A program made the translations under genes and the position numbers. The notes beneath the pieces were generated by a model. That model saw only the letters and a list, made by a program, of their open reading frames with translations, did not search any database and had not been told where the DNA came from. A stretch of DNA of 64,000 nt, from positions 1 to 64,000 of the forward strand of contig CAKSLI010000010.1 in assembly GCA_934466475.1 (NCBI GenBank), read 5' to 3'. The stretch is from an uncultured Oscillospiraceae bacterium (lineage in GTDB: Bacteria; Bacillota; Clostridia; Oscillospirales; Ruminococcaceae). Shown one piece after another: positions 44,801 through 54,054 of this stretch; positions within the stretch are counted from its first letter, which is position 1, and each line of letters opens with the position of its first letter.

Positions 44801-47800
44801 CTGCTGTCGCTGACCCTCACCGACCTTGAATACGGCGACAAGGTACTTTCGTTCAATTCCGTCAGGGCGGAGCTGCTGAAAGACGAGCTTTTCGGCGGAG
44901 CCGTGAAGCTCAGCGGGCTCGCCGCCACCGCGGAAAAGGTCAGCTTCTCGCGCGATGGTATATCCGCCGGCGGGGACTCCGGGCTGACTATCACCGCCGA
45001 TGAAATTTCCCTGCTCGGCGCGGGCTTCGGCGGGCTTGAAGCCACCGTGACCTCCGATGGCTTCACTGCGGAAGCGGAAGCCTCGATCGGCAGCAGTGAA
45101 AAGGAGCTTTTCCCGAACGTGAAAGCCGCCCTTTCAGGAAAGCTGTCGCTGAATTACAGCAGGGACGACCGGCTCAGCGCGGATCTGAACGATGTTTCCG
45201 CGTTCATTTCGGTATTTGAAAATCAGCTTTCCGCTGAGAATATCACCGCCGGGGACGATTCGGTAAGAATAGATACGATCCGCGGTGATTTCGCCCTGCC
45301 GGGCTTCGGCAGTGATTCCAGGGTCAGCATGACCGGAAAGGATCTCTCTTTCGGCAAGGAATTCCATCTCGGCTCGATAGAGGCGCAGGCGGACGGCGAG
45401 CTGAAATTCTTCAACGACATGCTGAGCATTTCGAATGTCGGCTTCAAAGCCGCGGATTCCCTGGACAGCTTCACGGTAAACGGCTCGGTGGGCTTCTCCG
45501 CCGGGGCGTTCAGCACGGCTGCGTCCGGAACGGTCAGCGCGAAAAAATCCGACCACTGGCACCCGAAATTAGTGGAGCTGAACAACCTTGGGCTCACCAT
45601 CGAAAGGATAGGCAGCATAAAGGCGGGTTCCATAGCCCCGGACAAGGACGACCCGGATCAGCTTGACATCACCGATATAACCGTAGAGACATACGACCCG
45701 AAGGGCGAAAACGCCTCCTTCCTTGAAAGCATTGCGGGCAGTAACAAGATAGGCGTTACGCTGGGTCTGCTGAAATATTCCGGGGGGAAATTCCGCCCGG
45801 ATATGTCCACGCTCAGGTTCAGCACGAATAAGCTCACGCTGGCTGTTACCGACAGCATAAAGGGAACGGTGGACTTTGAGGAACGCAGCCTTGCCATACA
45901 ATATGGCATAGCCCTGCCGAAAGACTTTAAGGGAGACAATGACGCTGATTTCCCGAAGCTCGCGTCAGCGTCCGTCTATGTGCCCTTACTGCCGGGAGTT
46001 TCCGTAAAGGGAAGCGCCTTTGCGGGCGCAGGCATGAAAATGGATATGTCGCTGAAAGCAATGTTCGGCAGCCTGGAAACCGGAGCCTCCAACGGTAAGG
46101 ACGGGGTCAGTGACAAAAGCGGAATCACCACCTTTGACCTCAAAGGCAGCGCAGGTCTCACCGCAAAAGCGGGCGGCGGCGTCGAGGCCTCACTGGTGCT
46201 CGGAGTGCCGGGTCTTGCGAACATAGAAGCCGGAATACGCGGAACCATATCCGGTCAGACAATCGGCTCTGAGGTAAGCGGCAGCATAGGCATAAACTAC
46301 GACAAGGGGCAGAAGAAGTTCTCCGTTGCAAAGGACGGCAGGACTGCCGCCGCCGTGAAGTTCAACGCAAGCCTGGTCGCAGCGCTGAAAGCGTTTGTCG
46401 GCGGACAGCTGTTCGCTGTCTTCAATAAGGATCTCTGCACGTTCAAGATCGGCGATTTCACGCTTGCGGGCGTGAATTTCTCAGGAGACGCGAAGTATAC
46501 GGATGACGGCTGGAAATTCAGCGCCAAGGAGCTTGACCTCAGTTCTGATTTTAACAAACTTTTCCAAAAGCGCGGCGTTACCGTAGATATTACAAAGCAT
46601 AATCTGAAAATGGGCGAGCTGGAATCTCTGCTCGGAGAAGCGTCCAAGAATTGCGCACCGCTGTTTGGCGGAAAGCTCGGCGCCGAGGAAGCCACGGAGG
46701 CCGCCGCAAGATGTCAGGTGCAGATATTCCCCGCCCTGGCCGATCTGCGCAAACTGACCACAGAAGCATTCCAGAGCCTCTCCACGGCGGACCGCCAGTT
46801 CGATACCGAAGAGAACAACGCCTGGGAAGCCGCCGACGTACTGGAGATCTCCACTGAAGAAGCCGACAGGATCGTTGACGAGCTCCGCACCTCACCTGGT
46901 AAGCTCAATGATCTGGCAGGGCAGCTGGTCAAAACTCCCGACATATTCAGAAACAGGACATCACACATTGATATTCTGGGCAACGGGCTGCTGAACACCT
47001 CAGATGTCAGGAAGCACATTGAAGAACGCCCCGGCTACCGCTCTCCGGCGGCAATACTCGCGGTGCTCAGCAAAAACTATAATTTCGATTCGCACGACAA
47101 GGACGAGTGGCTGCAGGCACAGATGAAGCGCTTCATTGACGTCAGGGTGGCGATAAACAGCGTTTACCGGAATCCAGTAGAGAAGGACTATGGCACGGCG
47201 GAGCTCACCACATACGGGCTCAGGATCTCCGACCTGAATCACGCCGCGCAAATGCAGAAAAACGGCATCAGCAAAGATCTGAGCAAATATAACGCTCAAA
47301 TCGCCCAGTCAGAAAAGGAATACAAAGAGCTGGACAAAAAGAACAAGCAGCTTGTAACTCTGCTTACCGAAATTGATGAGGAAACAAAAAAAGCCGCAAA
47401 TCCGGACAACAAACAAAAGACTAAACCAGGCAAGGACCTTAAAACGCTGCTTGATGAAAAAGCCGATCTCATGGACAAAATAGGCGGACTGCGCAGTAAG
47501 GTAATGGAGGGTGCCGGCAAAGACAGAAGCTCTGCAATAACCGGAATATACCACATGAGCGAGGCGCTGAAATCCGCCCGCGAACAGCTCAACACCGCCC
47601 GGGACATATACCACTACAAGGATGCAAAGAAAAAAGGCTCCCTGCTTGATGTCAGCGAATTTGTGAGAGACCAGGACACGGCAAACCCCATACCGCACTA
47701 CAATATCAGGCGGCTGCTGCCGTTCCTCGGTCCGGATTACGAGGTAAAAGAGACCAGCACATTTGTTTCCAAGAACGAATTCTCCCGTGCCGCCTGGACT

Positions 47801-48370
47801 GCGCTGCTCCATAACGTTGACGAGAATGAAAAGGAACTTGCAAGGTTCCTTGACCGTAAATCGGAAAAAAGTGTTAAAACCACTGATAACTCGCTCTCCC
47901 CGCAGATCCTTAAAATGATCTACTCAAACAGTGTTTTCGCTGAAACCACCGGCAAGACAAGATCAAAGAATGTAGATTATGTAGACCGTAAAATGCTCCA
48001 GGAGAATGCCCTGAAAAAGGTCGCTGATACCCGTAAGGAGGCAGCCGAGCAGGAAAGCAAGATGCGTTCCATCGAGGAGCTGACGTTTAAATCCACCGAA
48101 ATGTACATCAGGGCTGAAAAGCTGTACCTTGAACTGACAAAAATACAGCCGGAAAACTTCGCCAACGAGATAAAGAACAGCAGTGATCCTGATAAAATGT
48201 ATATAGAGCCGGCTAATGATTACCAGAATGCCGTCAACACGCTCCGGGAGAATATCCAGGTCACCGGGACGGGAGGTCTGCTCTCATTCGGCGAGATAAA
48301 CAGGCTGAAGAGCAGGACAGAAGCAATAAATCCCCCCCAGGAAGAACCAAATAAAAAGGCAAAGAGGTGA
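41891..48370 (+). CDS. Giant beta-repeat and coiled-coil CIS protein, unknown
   Basis: 2159 aa, not recognised. Residues about 1-60 are helical and acidic. About 120-1430 is a long run of beta-rich units with recurring motifs (GGLEF, FSLETSGLSG, DSLDSFTVNG, GxFTAEAEA) spaced roughly 60-110 residues apart. A Gly/Ala-rich segment (about 1370-1460) precedes a helical C-terminal third (about 1580-2159, KEYKELDKKNKQL type) without signal peptide. It lies after the Afp15-like ATPase where cargo genes usually sit, but its size also suits a tape measure or a scaffold. The start could be the second ATG six bases on. The last bases overlap the pseudokinase start region. Confidence 0.5.
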   Translation: MEMAGTTAEQVKRQADVLHSENSEELRDASQDALTDSENLAELQSIRAEADAEERDPSRERPGFFERILSFFSFNSKYKSGEMSSGRNKKRSGKSYEDFLIAKLSYQTGGDSAYETAGDGLTFSRSGGKMNTDIKNDSAAISQTRTDEGQSIRTSTNITYYDRVRLINADANFKHRILGDSTAAYSSENVQLKLLGEFRDLNLLDKRMTLLHNYTAGTDKFGAIASADFDDARSGVRVSTGAFFMRDGSGAPRLSFKKGRITLSTEDFTVKLNAPSSDDGKAIVSDRNVLSITGLDKTTEINSEIFLTDSGIIPPEVLPDDGSPVLTRDETGKLRAGVLIDGENGGEIVAIGETAEAPEDENEPAEEDEGSTMKLGPVTFTGVKRSVELNGGLNVKFSAKGATIDNVDFLKLGETKAGLQLSGNKPSRAVLESTSLIFPKFDFMENITLFGSEIAVDGDGISFEEISLGAKDFDIGFLKAEEAAVKLTKEEEISVSAEAENISIEAKLGGLEFSAEDLSGELTFPKGSPDLNITGGSVSAGADVLRLTLDNLRYSDGTLDFGSARTNTKNISLFGVAELSNVTAETTAGSITKKGLSMGNDPALKLSADFSLLERKLGGLEFDLDNEGFGGTFEFEDKAQLISSDQFSLSASGKIGFDRRHASGKLLPVTKDFSASAELFGLLDISADHIEIDSENRQFTASEMSGGVKDILTVTGKDVKLGKGGAGFSEITAEYGGFELFGGVISVDSGKFTAKSPEKFEGGISAGFSAGGVSASVSAELEFTKERRYFPAITGIDEFSLEIGDSKLEGAKLSAAQDSDEKALDFSAEKLSVGRNEKVSITNISGSASKDRFALDSADVSINDLFGIGSLSGKITNMTAGSDGVFFEKLSFGSQKISLGETMSAGSAEISLSKTREDGFSVTASADDINSQLDFTPFSLETSGLSGNVTYADGRVSVGTKGDITLGLADLLSLTLTDLEYGDKVLSFNSVRAELLKDELFGGAVKLSGLAATAEKVSFSRDGISAGGDSGLTITADEISLLGAGFGGLEATVTSDGFTAEAEASIGSSEKELFPNVKAALSGKLSLNYSRDDRLSADLNDVSAFISVFENQLSAENITAGDDSVRIDTIRGDFALPGFGSDSRVSMTGKDLSFGKEFHLGSIEAQADGELKFFNDMLSISNVGFKAADSLDSFTVNGSVGFSAGAFSTAASGTVSAKKSDHWHPKLVELNNLGLTIERIGSIKAGSIAPDKDDPDQLDITDITVETYDPKGENASFLESIAGSNKIGVTLGLLKYSGGKFRPDMSTLRFSTNKLTLAVTDSIKGTVDFEERSLAIQYGIALPKDFKGDNDADFPKLASASVYVPLLPGVSVKGSAFAGAGMKMDMSLKAMFGSLETGASNGKDGVSDKSGITTFDLKGSAGLTAKAGGGVEASLVLGVPGLANIEAGIRGTISGQTIGSEVSGSIGINYDKGQKKFSVAKDGRTAAAVKFNASLVAALKAFVGGQLFAVFNKDLCTFKIGDFTLAGVNFSGDAKYTDDGWKFSAKELDLSSDFNKLFQKRGVTVDITKHNLKMGELESLLGEASKNCAPLFGGKLGAEEATEAAARCQVQIFPALADLRKLTTEAFQSLSTADRQFDTEENNAWEAADVLEISTEEADRIVDELRTSPGKLNDLAGQLVKTPDIFRNRTSHIDILGNGLLNTSDVRKHIEERPGYRSPAAILAVLSKNYNFDSHDKDEWLQAQMKRFIDVRVAINSVYRNPVEKDYGTAELTTYGLRISDLNHAAQMQKNGISKDLSKYNAQIAQSEKEYKELDKKNKQLVTLLTEIDEETKKAANPDNKQKTKPGKDLKTLLDEKADLMDKIGGLRSKVMEGAGKDRSSAITGIYHMSEALKSAREQLNTARDIYHYKDAKKKGSLLDVSEFVRDQDTANPIPHYNIRRLLPFLGPDYEVKETSTFVSKNEFSRAAWTALLHNVDENEKELARFLDRKSEKSVKTTDNSLSPQILKMIYSNSVFAETTGKTRSKNVDYVDRKMLQENALKKVADTRKEAAEQESKMRSIEELTFKSTEMYIRAEKLYLELTKIQPENFANEIKNSSDPDKMYIEPANDYQNAVNTLRENIQVTGTGGLLSFGEINRLKSRTEAINPPQEEPNKKAKR

Positions 48371-48375
48371 ACGAA

Positions 48376-49215
48376 ATGGTAAAAACCGGCTTTCACAACG
48401 GAAGCTACGTCATACTGAGCATTGCCGGCGAGCACGAGGAGCACTGCACCTATCTGGTGCGCGACCGCTCCGGAAAGCAGTACATAGCCTGCGAACTGAA
48501 AAGCCTTGCGCTGATAAACCGCTGGCTTCCTGAAATAAACAAAGCGGCGCAGGACGGCAGGATAGTCTGCTTTACGGAGAACGCCTGCCTTTACATAATC
48601 ACCAGCTACACTGACGGAGAAAACGCGCGGCTTGCGTTCGCCGTGCAGCACACGGAGCTGCGCCGCCGCCTGGAGCTCCTGCGCGACATGACGTTCAGGC
48701 TGGTGGAGTGCTCCGATATGCCGGAGCTTATCCTGAAAGGCCTCCTGACGGAGCAGAGCGCCGTTATTTCCCACGGGGACATCTCGCTCAACTGCTACAT
48801 TGACCCGCAGGAAAAGCGCACTCCGTTTGAGCTTTACAGCGAGCTGTTTTCCGGGTGCTTCACTCCGGCGGACGTCAAGCGCCTGAAATACCTCAGCATC
48901 GTGCTGCAAAAGCTGTCAAACGGCATTTACAACAGCTTCATGGAGATATACCTCGACATAGGGCAGCTCCTTGAAAAGCTGGAGCAGAGCGGAAGCTTCC
49001 TTACCCGGCTAAAGGAATTACACCAGCGCGTCGGCGGGGTAGTCCGAATTGTGGTCTCCGCGGCGGTGCTTGTTGCAGCGGCTGTGGTGGTGTATAATAT
49101 GATCACACGCTCCGCACAGCAGTCCTCTGAGGCGGCGAATACGCCGATAGACCATATCGGTACGGTCTTGCTTGATAATGAAAGCACTGTTATCCGGGAT
49201 ATACATGTTAAATAA
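48376..49215 (+). CDS. Membrane pseudokinase-like protein
   Basis: 279 aa. Residues about 10-185 have the layout of a small protein-kinase-like fold: YVILSIAGEHEEHCTYLVRD resembles the glycine-rich lobe, and VISHGDISLN near 134-143 matches a kinase catalytic loop H-G-D-x-x-x-N. The invariant lysine of the VAIK strand (GKQYIACE) and a DFG motif are absent, so it is probably catalytically dead. A single membrane helix lies near residues 228-250 with a short extracytoplasmic tail, topology reminiscent of EssB-type pseudokinase parts in other Gram-positive secretion machines. The ATG behind AGAGGTG is preferred over a GTG nine bases upstream. Confidence 0.6.
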   Translation: MVKTGFHNGSYVILSIAGEHEEHCTYLVRDRSGKQYIACELKSLALINRWLPEINKAAQDGRIVCFTENACLYIITSYTDGENARLAFAVQHTELRRRLELLRDMTFRLVECSDMPELILKGLLTEQSAVISHGDISLNCYIDPQEKRTPFELYSELFSGCFTPADVKRLKYLSIVLQKLSNGIYNSFMEIYLDIGQLLEKLEQSGSFLTRLKELHQRVGGVVRIVVSAAVLVAAAVVVYNMITRSAQQSSEAANTPIDHIGTVLLDNESTVIRDIHVK

Positions 49216-49250
49216 AAAATGCGGCGCTGAAAAAATCAACGCCGCATTTT
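49216..49250. terminator. Bidirectional terminator between CIS operon and chemoreceptor
   Basis: The 11-bp stem AAAATGCGGCG / CGCCGCATTTT serves both strands: it ends the 20-kb rightward CIS operon and, from the other side, the chemoreceptor gene. Confidence 0.85.
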
Positions 49251-49261
49251 AATGCCTTTGA

Positions 49262-51304
49262 TTACTTTTTGAGCTTGAACCTTCCGGTAAGGGACTTCAT
49301 GGTGTTCGCCTGACCTGCAAGCTCCTCGGCTGCCGCCGCGCTCTGCTCGGAGGCCGCGGAATTGTTCTGCGTTACCGTTGAGAGCTGCTCTACGCCGGTC
49401 GTTACCTGATTTATCGCCTCGGACTGGCTCTGTGAATTCTTGGATATATCGTCTATGCTCGTAACTATGCTGCCGATGTTTTCGACCACTGTGTGCAGGG
49501 ATTCCGCGGTCTCGTTCGCTATCTCAGAACCGTTTCCTACCGCGTCAAGCGTCTTGCTGATGAGCGCCGCCGTGTTCTGCGAAGCCTCGGCGGACTTGGA
49601 AGCAAGATTGCGTACCTCGTCAGCCACGACTGCAAAGCCCTTTCCGGCTTCCCCTGCCCTTGCCGCCTCGATTGCCGCGTTGAGCGCCAGTATATTCGTC
49701 TGGAACGCGATGTCCTCAATAGTCTTGATTATCTCGCTGATCTCATCGGTGTTCTTATTGATGTCCTGCATAGCGTCAAGCATGTGATTCATGCGCTGAT
49801 TGCTGAGGTTTGCCTCTTTCTCAATGGAATTCATGCTCAGGCTCGCCTTTTCAGCCTCGGAAGCATTGCTCTTTATCTGCTCGGATATCTCGCTTATGGT
49901 AGCCACAAGCTCCTCAATGGAGCCGGCCTGCTCAGTAGAACCGGAGGCAAGCGCCTGCGCCCCGCTGGAAACCTGATCCGCGCCGGTAGCGACCTGGTCT
50001 GCGGCAAGGTCGAGCTCACCGAGTGTGCTGTTGAGGGACTGCGTAATGTTATCAAGCGCGGACTTGAGCTTTGCGAACTCTCCCTGATAATCAAGCGTCA
50101 GGCTGATGTCAAGGTTGCCGCCTGAAATATCGTTGAGCACAGAGGACAGCTCGTTTATATATCCCGCATAGTTCCTGAGCTGTGCAGCGGTCATGCTGAA
50201 GCTGTTCGCAAGCTCGCCGATATCATCCTTGGAGGTGCAGTCTACGGAGACATCGAGCTCTCCTGCTGCAATGCGCTTTGCCGCGTCGTTGAGCAACTGA
50301 AGCGGACGTGACATCTTCAGTGTGACGATCAGCGCCGCTGCAACCGACAGAACACTCACCGTTATCATTGTGATAAGTATGCGGACAATCAGCTGGTTGT
50401 TCTCGCTGAATATCTCCATGCCGTCCGCGGAAACTATCAGCTTCATGCCGTTTTCAAGCGGTTTGAATACGGCGCGTCTGTTCACGCTGCCTATCCTTGC
50501 GGTTATCATACTGGTGGAATCGCCGTCAAGCTGGGAGATCAGCGCGCTGGTGTCACCGGCGTCTGCAAGGGCGGAGCCGAATTCAAGCTCGCGGCAGTAC
50601 ATAACGTTATTGCCGGAATCAACTATTATCGGCAGATAGGTGCTGTATGTATCGCTGTTCTCAGCGGCGTTCTCGATCATGGTGAAGTCTATATCCATGC
50701 CGACTACGCCCACATTCTTGCCGTCGCGGAACAGCGGCACGACGTAGGATATCATATAAATGCCAACGTTCGCGTTATAATAGGGGCTCATCCAGATCGC
50801 AGAACCGTTGTTCACCGGGGTGTAATACCAGCCGACATGCTCAACGTCCGACTTGTCATAAACGCTGAAGTCGGTTGGCGTAACGCTCTGGAACGCTTCA
50901 GCGGTGCTGTTCCTCGTAAGGAACAGTCCTGAGGTCGGCTCCGTGAAATCCGGGTTATATCTGAGGTAAGCGCAGACCGCGCCTTCCGTATTGGAGGATG
51001 CATTCATAAGCACCTGCTCCATTTTTCCTGTGAATTCTGTGACATACGCGGTGTCGGTCTGGAACTTGCTGAAATCGTCAAGATCTGCCAGTGCGATATC
51101 TGAAACCGTATTCACTGACTGCTCCACGCGGCTGAGACATGCGTTTATCTCCGATGAAACATTGTCGCACTCCGATATAAGGATCTCTGACGATTTTTCT
51201 GTCATAAAGATGTTGGAATGAGTCAGCGACAGGATCCCGACTGCTGCTGATGATACCACTGTGCAAACGGCGACCATCAGGCTGATCTTTTTAGTAATCT
51301 TCAT
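49262..51304 (-). CDS. Methyl-accepting chemotaxis protein
   Basis: 680-aa membrane chemoreceptor. Membrane segment about residues 6-27; extracytoplasmic double-Cache-type sensor (about 30-290, [19 protein letters not shown] fits dCache_1); second membrane segment about 304-330; HAMP about 330-385; then a signalling domain whose hairpin tip contains [21 protein letters not shown]. No C-terminal CheR-docking pentapeptide. The start is the ATG behind GGAGGG; a longer frame would run into the promoter. Convergent with the CIS operon and separately controlled. Signals to CheA, or to another output if the host is non-motile. Confidence 0.92.
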   Translation of the reverse strand: MKITKKISLMVAVCTVVSSAAVGILSLTHSNIFMTEKSSEILISECDNVSSEINACLSRVEQSVNTVSDIALADLDDFSKFQTDTAYVTEFTGKMEQVLMNASSNTEGAVCAYLRYNPDFTEPTSGLFLTRNSTAEAFQSVTPTDFSVYDKSDVEHVGWYYTPVNNGSAIWMSPYYNANVGIYMISYVVPLFRDGKNVGVVGMDIDFTMIENAAENSDTYSTYLPIIVDSGNNVMYCRELEFGSALADAGDTSALISQLDGDSTSMITARIGSVNRRAVFKPLENGMKLIVSADGMEIFSENNQLIVRILITMITVSVLSVAAALIVTLKMSRPLQLLNDAAKRIAAGELDVSVDCTSKDDIGELANSFSMTAAQLRNYAGYINELSSVLNDISGGNLDISLTLDYQGEFAKLKSALDNITQSLNSTLGELDLAADQVATGADQVSSGAQALASGSTEQAGSIEELVATISEISEQIKSNASEAEKASLSMNSIEKEANLSNQRMNHMLDAMQDINKNTDEISEIIKTIEDIAFQTNILALNAAIEAARAGEAGKGFAVVADEVRNLASKSAEASQNTAALISKTLDAVGNGSEIANETAESLHTVVENIGSIVTSIDDISKNSQSQSEAINQVTTGVEQLSTVTQNNSAASEQSAAAAEELAGQANTMKSLTGRFKLKK

Positions 51305-51393
51305 ATTACCCTCCGTTATTGCGACCACAAAGCAAACGGGCAGTATAACCGTCTGCCAGGTCAGATGAACAATGTGGTCCCCCCACATTGTTG

Positions 51394-51422
51394 ATTATAC
51401 TACATTTTCAGGAAAATTTCAA
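51394..51422 (-). promoter_or_regulatory. Sigma-A promoter of the chemoreceptor gene
   Basis: On the minus strand TTGAAA and TATAAT are separated by 17 bp. The transcribed leader contains a small hairpin, AATGTGG / CCACATT (51371-51389). Confidence 0.75.
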
Positions 51423-51512
51423 GTATTATTTATAACTTCTGATTAACATAATGAATAAAACTATCATCACTTCCATTTACATATATATTTGTAATTTAAT
51501 GGGTGTAAATAC

Positions 51513-51543
51513 AAAAAAACCGGCGTTTGTGCGCCGGTTTTTT
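51513..51543 (-). terminator. Terminator after the GH18 remnant
   Basis: The stem CCGGCG / CGCCGG is flanked by seven A and six or more T, so it can work in both directions. It lies 16 bp past the GH18 stop codon. Confidence 0.8.
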
Positions 51544-51558
51544 GTACTCGCGTATGAT

Positions 51559-51993
51559 TTACAGCTTCACCGTATCGAACATATCCTGCTGCACCAGCCA
51601 GCCCGGGACATAGCATCGGTTGACTGTCCACCAGCTGACGCCGGCAAGCCCGTAATCATTCACCAGTGCGTATTTCGCGGCTATGCTGCGCGGGTCGTCA
51701 AACCAGACGATATGCTGCATTCCTCCCTCGGTGTAGTAGAAGAACGGAGCCTGTGCCTGCTCGTCATACTGTATCTCCACGCCGTAATTTATCGCAAGCT
51801 GCACTGCCTCGTTAAGCCCGACGCTCCGCGCCGCCGTGCCACGCATGAACGGAAGCGTCCAGTCATAGCCGTAATTGGGTATTCCCATCAGTATCTTTTC
51901 GGGAGGTATCTCAGTCACCGCGTAATCCAGCACACGCCGTACCTCGTTTATCGGTGATACCGCCAGCGGGGGGCCGTATGTATACGTCCGGCG
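51559..51993 (-). pseudogene. GH18 (YaaH-like) C-terminal fragment, cut by integration
   Basis: About 145 codons of the C-terminal part of a glycoside hydrolase family 18 protein of the spore-cortex/YaaH type. Recognisable segments: TYGPPLAVSPINEVRRVLDY, KILMGIPNYGYDW, IVWFDDPRSIAAKYALVNDY and LAGVSWWTVN. The catalytic DxxDxDxE strand and everything before it are missing. The frame is intact up to about 51985 and then meets a stop at 51994, which marks the junction with the recombinase-bearing DNA. The missing part should lie at the far end of the inserted DNA, outside the window. Confidence 0.8.
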
Positions 51994-52002
51994 TCATTAT
52001 AG
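51976..52002. other. Probable attachment-site junction
   Basis: GH18 coding sequence ends here and the recombinase gene ends 10-20 bp further on. Large serine recombinase genes typically sit right beside one attachment site, so the crossover core should be in this interval. The exact core cannot be fixed without the other end. Confidence 0.55.
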
Positions 52003-53151
52003 TTATTCTGCTCCTGTTTTTATTTCCGGAAAGAGCGGAATCACGTTAAGCGTGAAATTGCAGCGGTCGGCGTTTCCCCTGGTGTTGCGTTCCGTTTTTA
52101 TGTATTCAGCCCGGCTGATTATCGTCTTTAGCAGACGATTTTTCTCCTCCGGTGTGGATTGTGCGTAAATATCCATCACACGCTCCACACTGGGGATTAT
52201 CTGCGCATAAAGCTGACGATCACCCTCCGCCTCACTTACCGCCTGCTCAGCCTGCCGCAGATTATCCGAAAGCTGCGCTTTTCGCTTTTCGAGCGATTCC
52301 ATGCGCTCCCGGAATTCCCCGGCAGAATACACTCCCTGTTCCAGGAACGAATATATTTTCTCACGCTGGCTGTCCAGTTTAGCAAGTTCGGCGCGTGCCT
52401 TTTCGGCTGCTGTCCGCTCCGCTTTCGCAGTATCTGCGGCAGGCTTACGGCTGACATTCACGCGGCAGTCGTTGAGCCACCGCGCCACACCCTCAGCGAG
52501 AGCGCTTTCAACAAGCTCCAGCTTTGCGGATACGTTGCCGCAGTTCCGATTCGGGCAGCGGAGTGTGTCGCTGTGATTACTGCTGCCCGTCCCTAGCCTT
52601 GTCATCATGCTGCCGCACATACCGCAGTACACCAGCCCGGACAATGGATTGCGCAGCTCTGTGTTTTCCTTTTTGTGCGGTATCCTGCGGCTGTTCAGAA
52701 ATTGCTGCGCCCGGTCGAATTCCTCCTCGCATATCAGCGCCGGGTGAAGACCCTGCGCGATTATGCAGTCGGGATTTTCCCGCCGATGAGCCGTGACGAT
52801 ACCGTCTGCCACGCTCTTTTCCTCTTTTCGGTACTGCCAGCGAATCTTGCCGCAGTAAACCGGATTCCTCAGAATATCCTTGATCGAAGCGATACGCCCT
52901 CGCATTATCCGCCGGGAAATCGCCTTGTATTCCCGGCGTGCCATGAACAGCTCAAAATCAACGTATTCCTCATCGCTTTCACGGCTCTGGTCGTACACCT
53001 TTGACAGCGTGATTATCAGCGTCCCGGAGATACGGAACGTGTTCGATACCCTCGCCTGGTCTGCGCTGTTTCCTCTCGCCAGGCGGTCTATATCCATGCA
53101 GAGTACTCCCGCCCAGCGACCTTGTTCCACCTCCCGCAGAAGTTTTGTTCT
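52003..53151 (-). pseudogene. Large serine recombinase lacking its catalytic N-terminus
   Basis: About 380 codons. Present: the end of the resolvase domain (GVLCMDIDRLARG, near residues 16-28 of the open frame), the recombinase domain (ISRRIMRGRIASIKDILRNPVYCGKIRW), the zinc-ribbon (LVYCGMCGSMMTR and LRCPNRNCGN), and a C-terminal coiled coil. Missing: the first ~70 residues with the catalytic Ser and the following arginines. The frame runs upstream through LLREVEQGRW and hits TGA at 53152-53154; immediately beyond lies the end of the kinase gene at 53172. It therefore looks broken by a second insertion or deletion, and it should be inactive. Confidence 0.8.
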
Positions 53152-53171
53152 TCAGTGATCCGCTTAACAAA

Positions 53172-53999
53172 TCAAAGTACATCCCGTTCAACGAAAATGC
53201 ACGGAATTCCAATTCTTTTTAATAATTGAATCTCAATTTTCTGACGTTCCTCTAAAAAGGCGCACATTCCGTCAAAGCAGCGGTAATTGTGTTTTTGGCA
53301 GTATGGAGAAGCTTCCATCCACTTATAGAAGCCACGCTCCCAGCGATCACCGCTATTTTTGCGATTTTCACATACAAATCGCATTAGTTTGGCCACATCT
53401 GATACCCGATTATAATAAACAACAGGCGATAAATCATTAACAGCTGAATACAGCCCACGAATGTACTCGCTTATCTGATCGAACGAAAGATCATAAAATC
53501 CGATCAATTCAAAAAGAGGCGATTGTAAAAATAATGCATCGCATATATAAACATTTTCTGTATTGACTTCCGACAGACAAAAGGAATTCCAGCGCTCAAA
53601 ATGAACCTCTCTGAATTTGTCAAATGAATAATGGCCATTGTATACCTCGTACTGCTGCAAAGATACTGCAACACAGTTCAAGTCTGCATCCGAATACAAA
53701 GGCAAAAAGAATACATAAACTCTGCCGTTTGAATGCTCAGTAACAGAATCCAGTTTTTTCAGCATTCGTTCAGTAGATGAGTGGTCTGCTTTGCCTTTTT
53801 CGATTATTTTTCTTTTCAGGAGAGCATATTCATCTTCTGTCAATATTGCGCACATCGACAGATCAAGCGGATTCCTTTCGTCCTCTTCATAACAATGACA
53901 TCTGACATCTTTGGAAATAAGCTGCTTTTTTAATTCTGATGCCAGTGTGGTTTTCCCTGAACCAGGTATGCCCTCAACAAAGAATATGCGATGTTCCAT
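53172..53999 (-). CDS. P-loop kinase-like protein A of the RiPP cluster
   Basis: 275 aa. Walker A GIPGSGKTT at about residues 10-18 after a FFVEG strand; a DALFLQSPL segment near 158 may hold the acidic residues of a nucleotide or small-molecule kinase. It is a paralogue of the 220-aa protein at 57857: both share the opening pattern VEG-x-PG-x-GKT and a C-terminal block W-x-x-GF-x-x-W-x-E-x-x-PY (here RWERGFYKWMEASPY). The substrate is unknown; cluster context suggests phosphorylation of the peptide or of a tailoring precursor. GGAGGG before the ATG. It is the last gene of the cluster. Confidence 0.65.
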   Translation of the reverse strand: MEHRIFFVEGIPGSGKTTLASELKKQLISKDVRCHCYEEDERNPLDLSMCAILTEDEYALLKRKIIEKGKADHSSTERMLKKLDSVTEHSNGRVYVFFLPLYSDADLNCVAVSLQQYEVYNGHYSFDKFREVHFERWNSFCLSEVNTENVYICDALFLQSPLFELIGFYDLSFDQISEYIRGLYSAVNDLSPVVYYNRVSDVAKLMRFVCENRKNSGDRWERGFYKWMEASPYCQKHNYRCFDGMCAFLEERQKIEIQLLKRIGIPCIFVERDVL

Positions 54000-54054
54000 T
54001 TATCCCTCCACAAGTAACCACAAATTTGTCACATCAGTAAATGACAGCCGAGCC

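Noticed and set aside
41891-48370. Calling the giant protein a CIS toxin cargo
   Set aside because: No DUF4157-type core domain, protease, nuclease, pore or ADP-ribosyltransferase motif could be seen, so cargo is only one option.
49262-51388. Longer chemoreceptor start 84 bp upstream
   Set aside because: It would begin next to the -10 box at 51394-51399 and lacks a ribosome binding site; the ATG at 51304 follows GGAGGG and begins the usual membrane segment.
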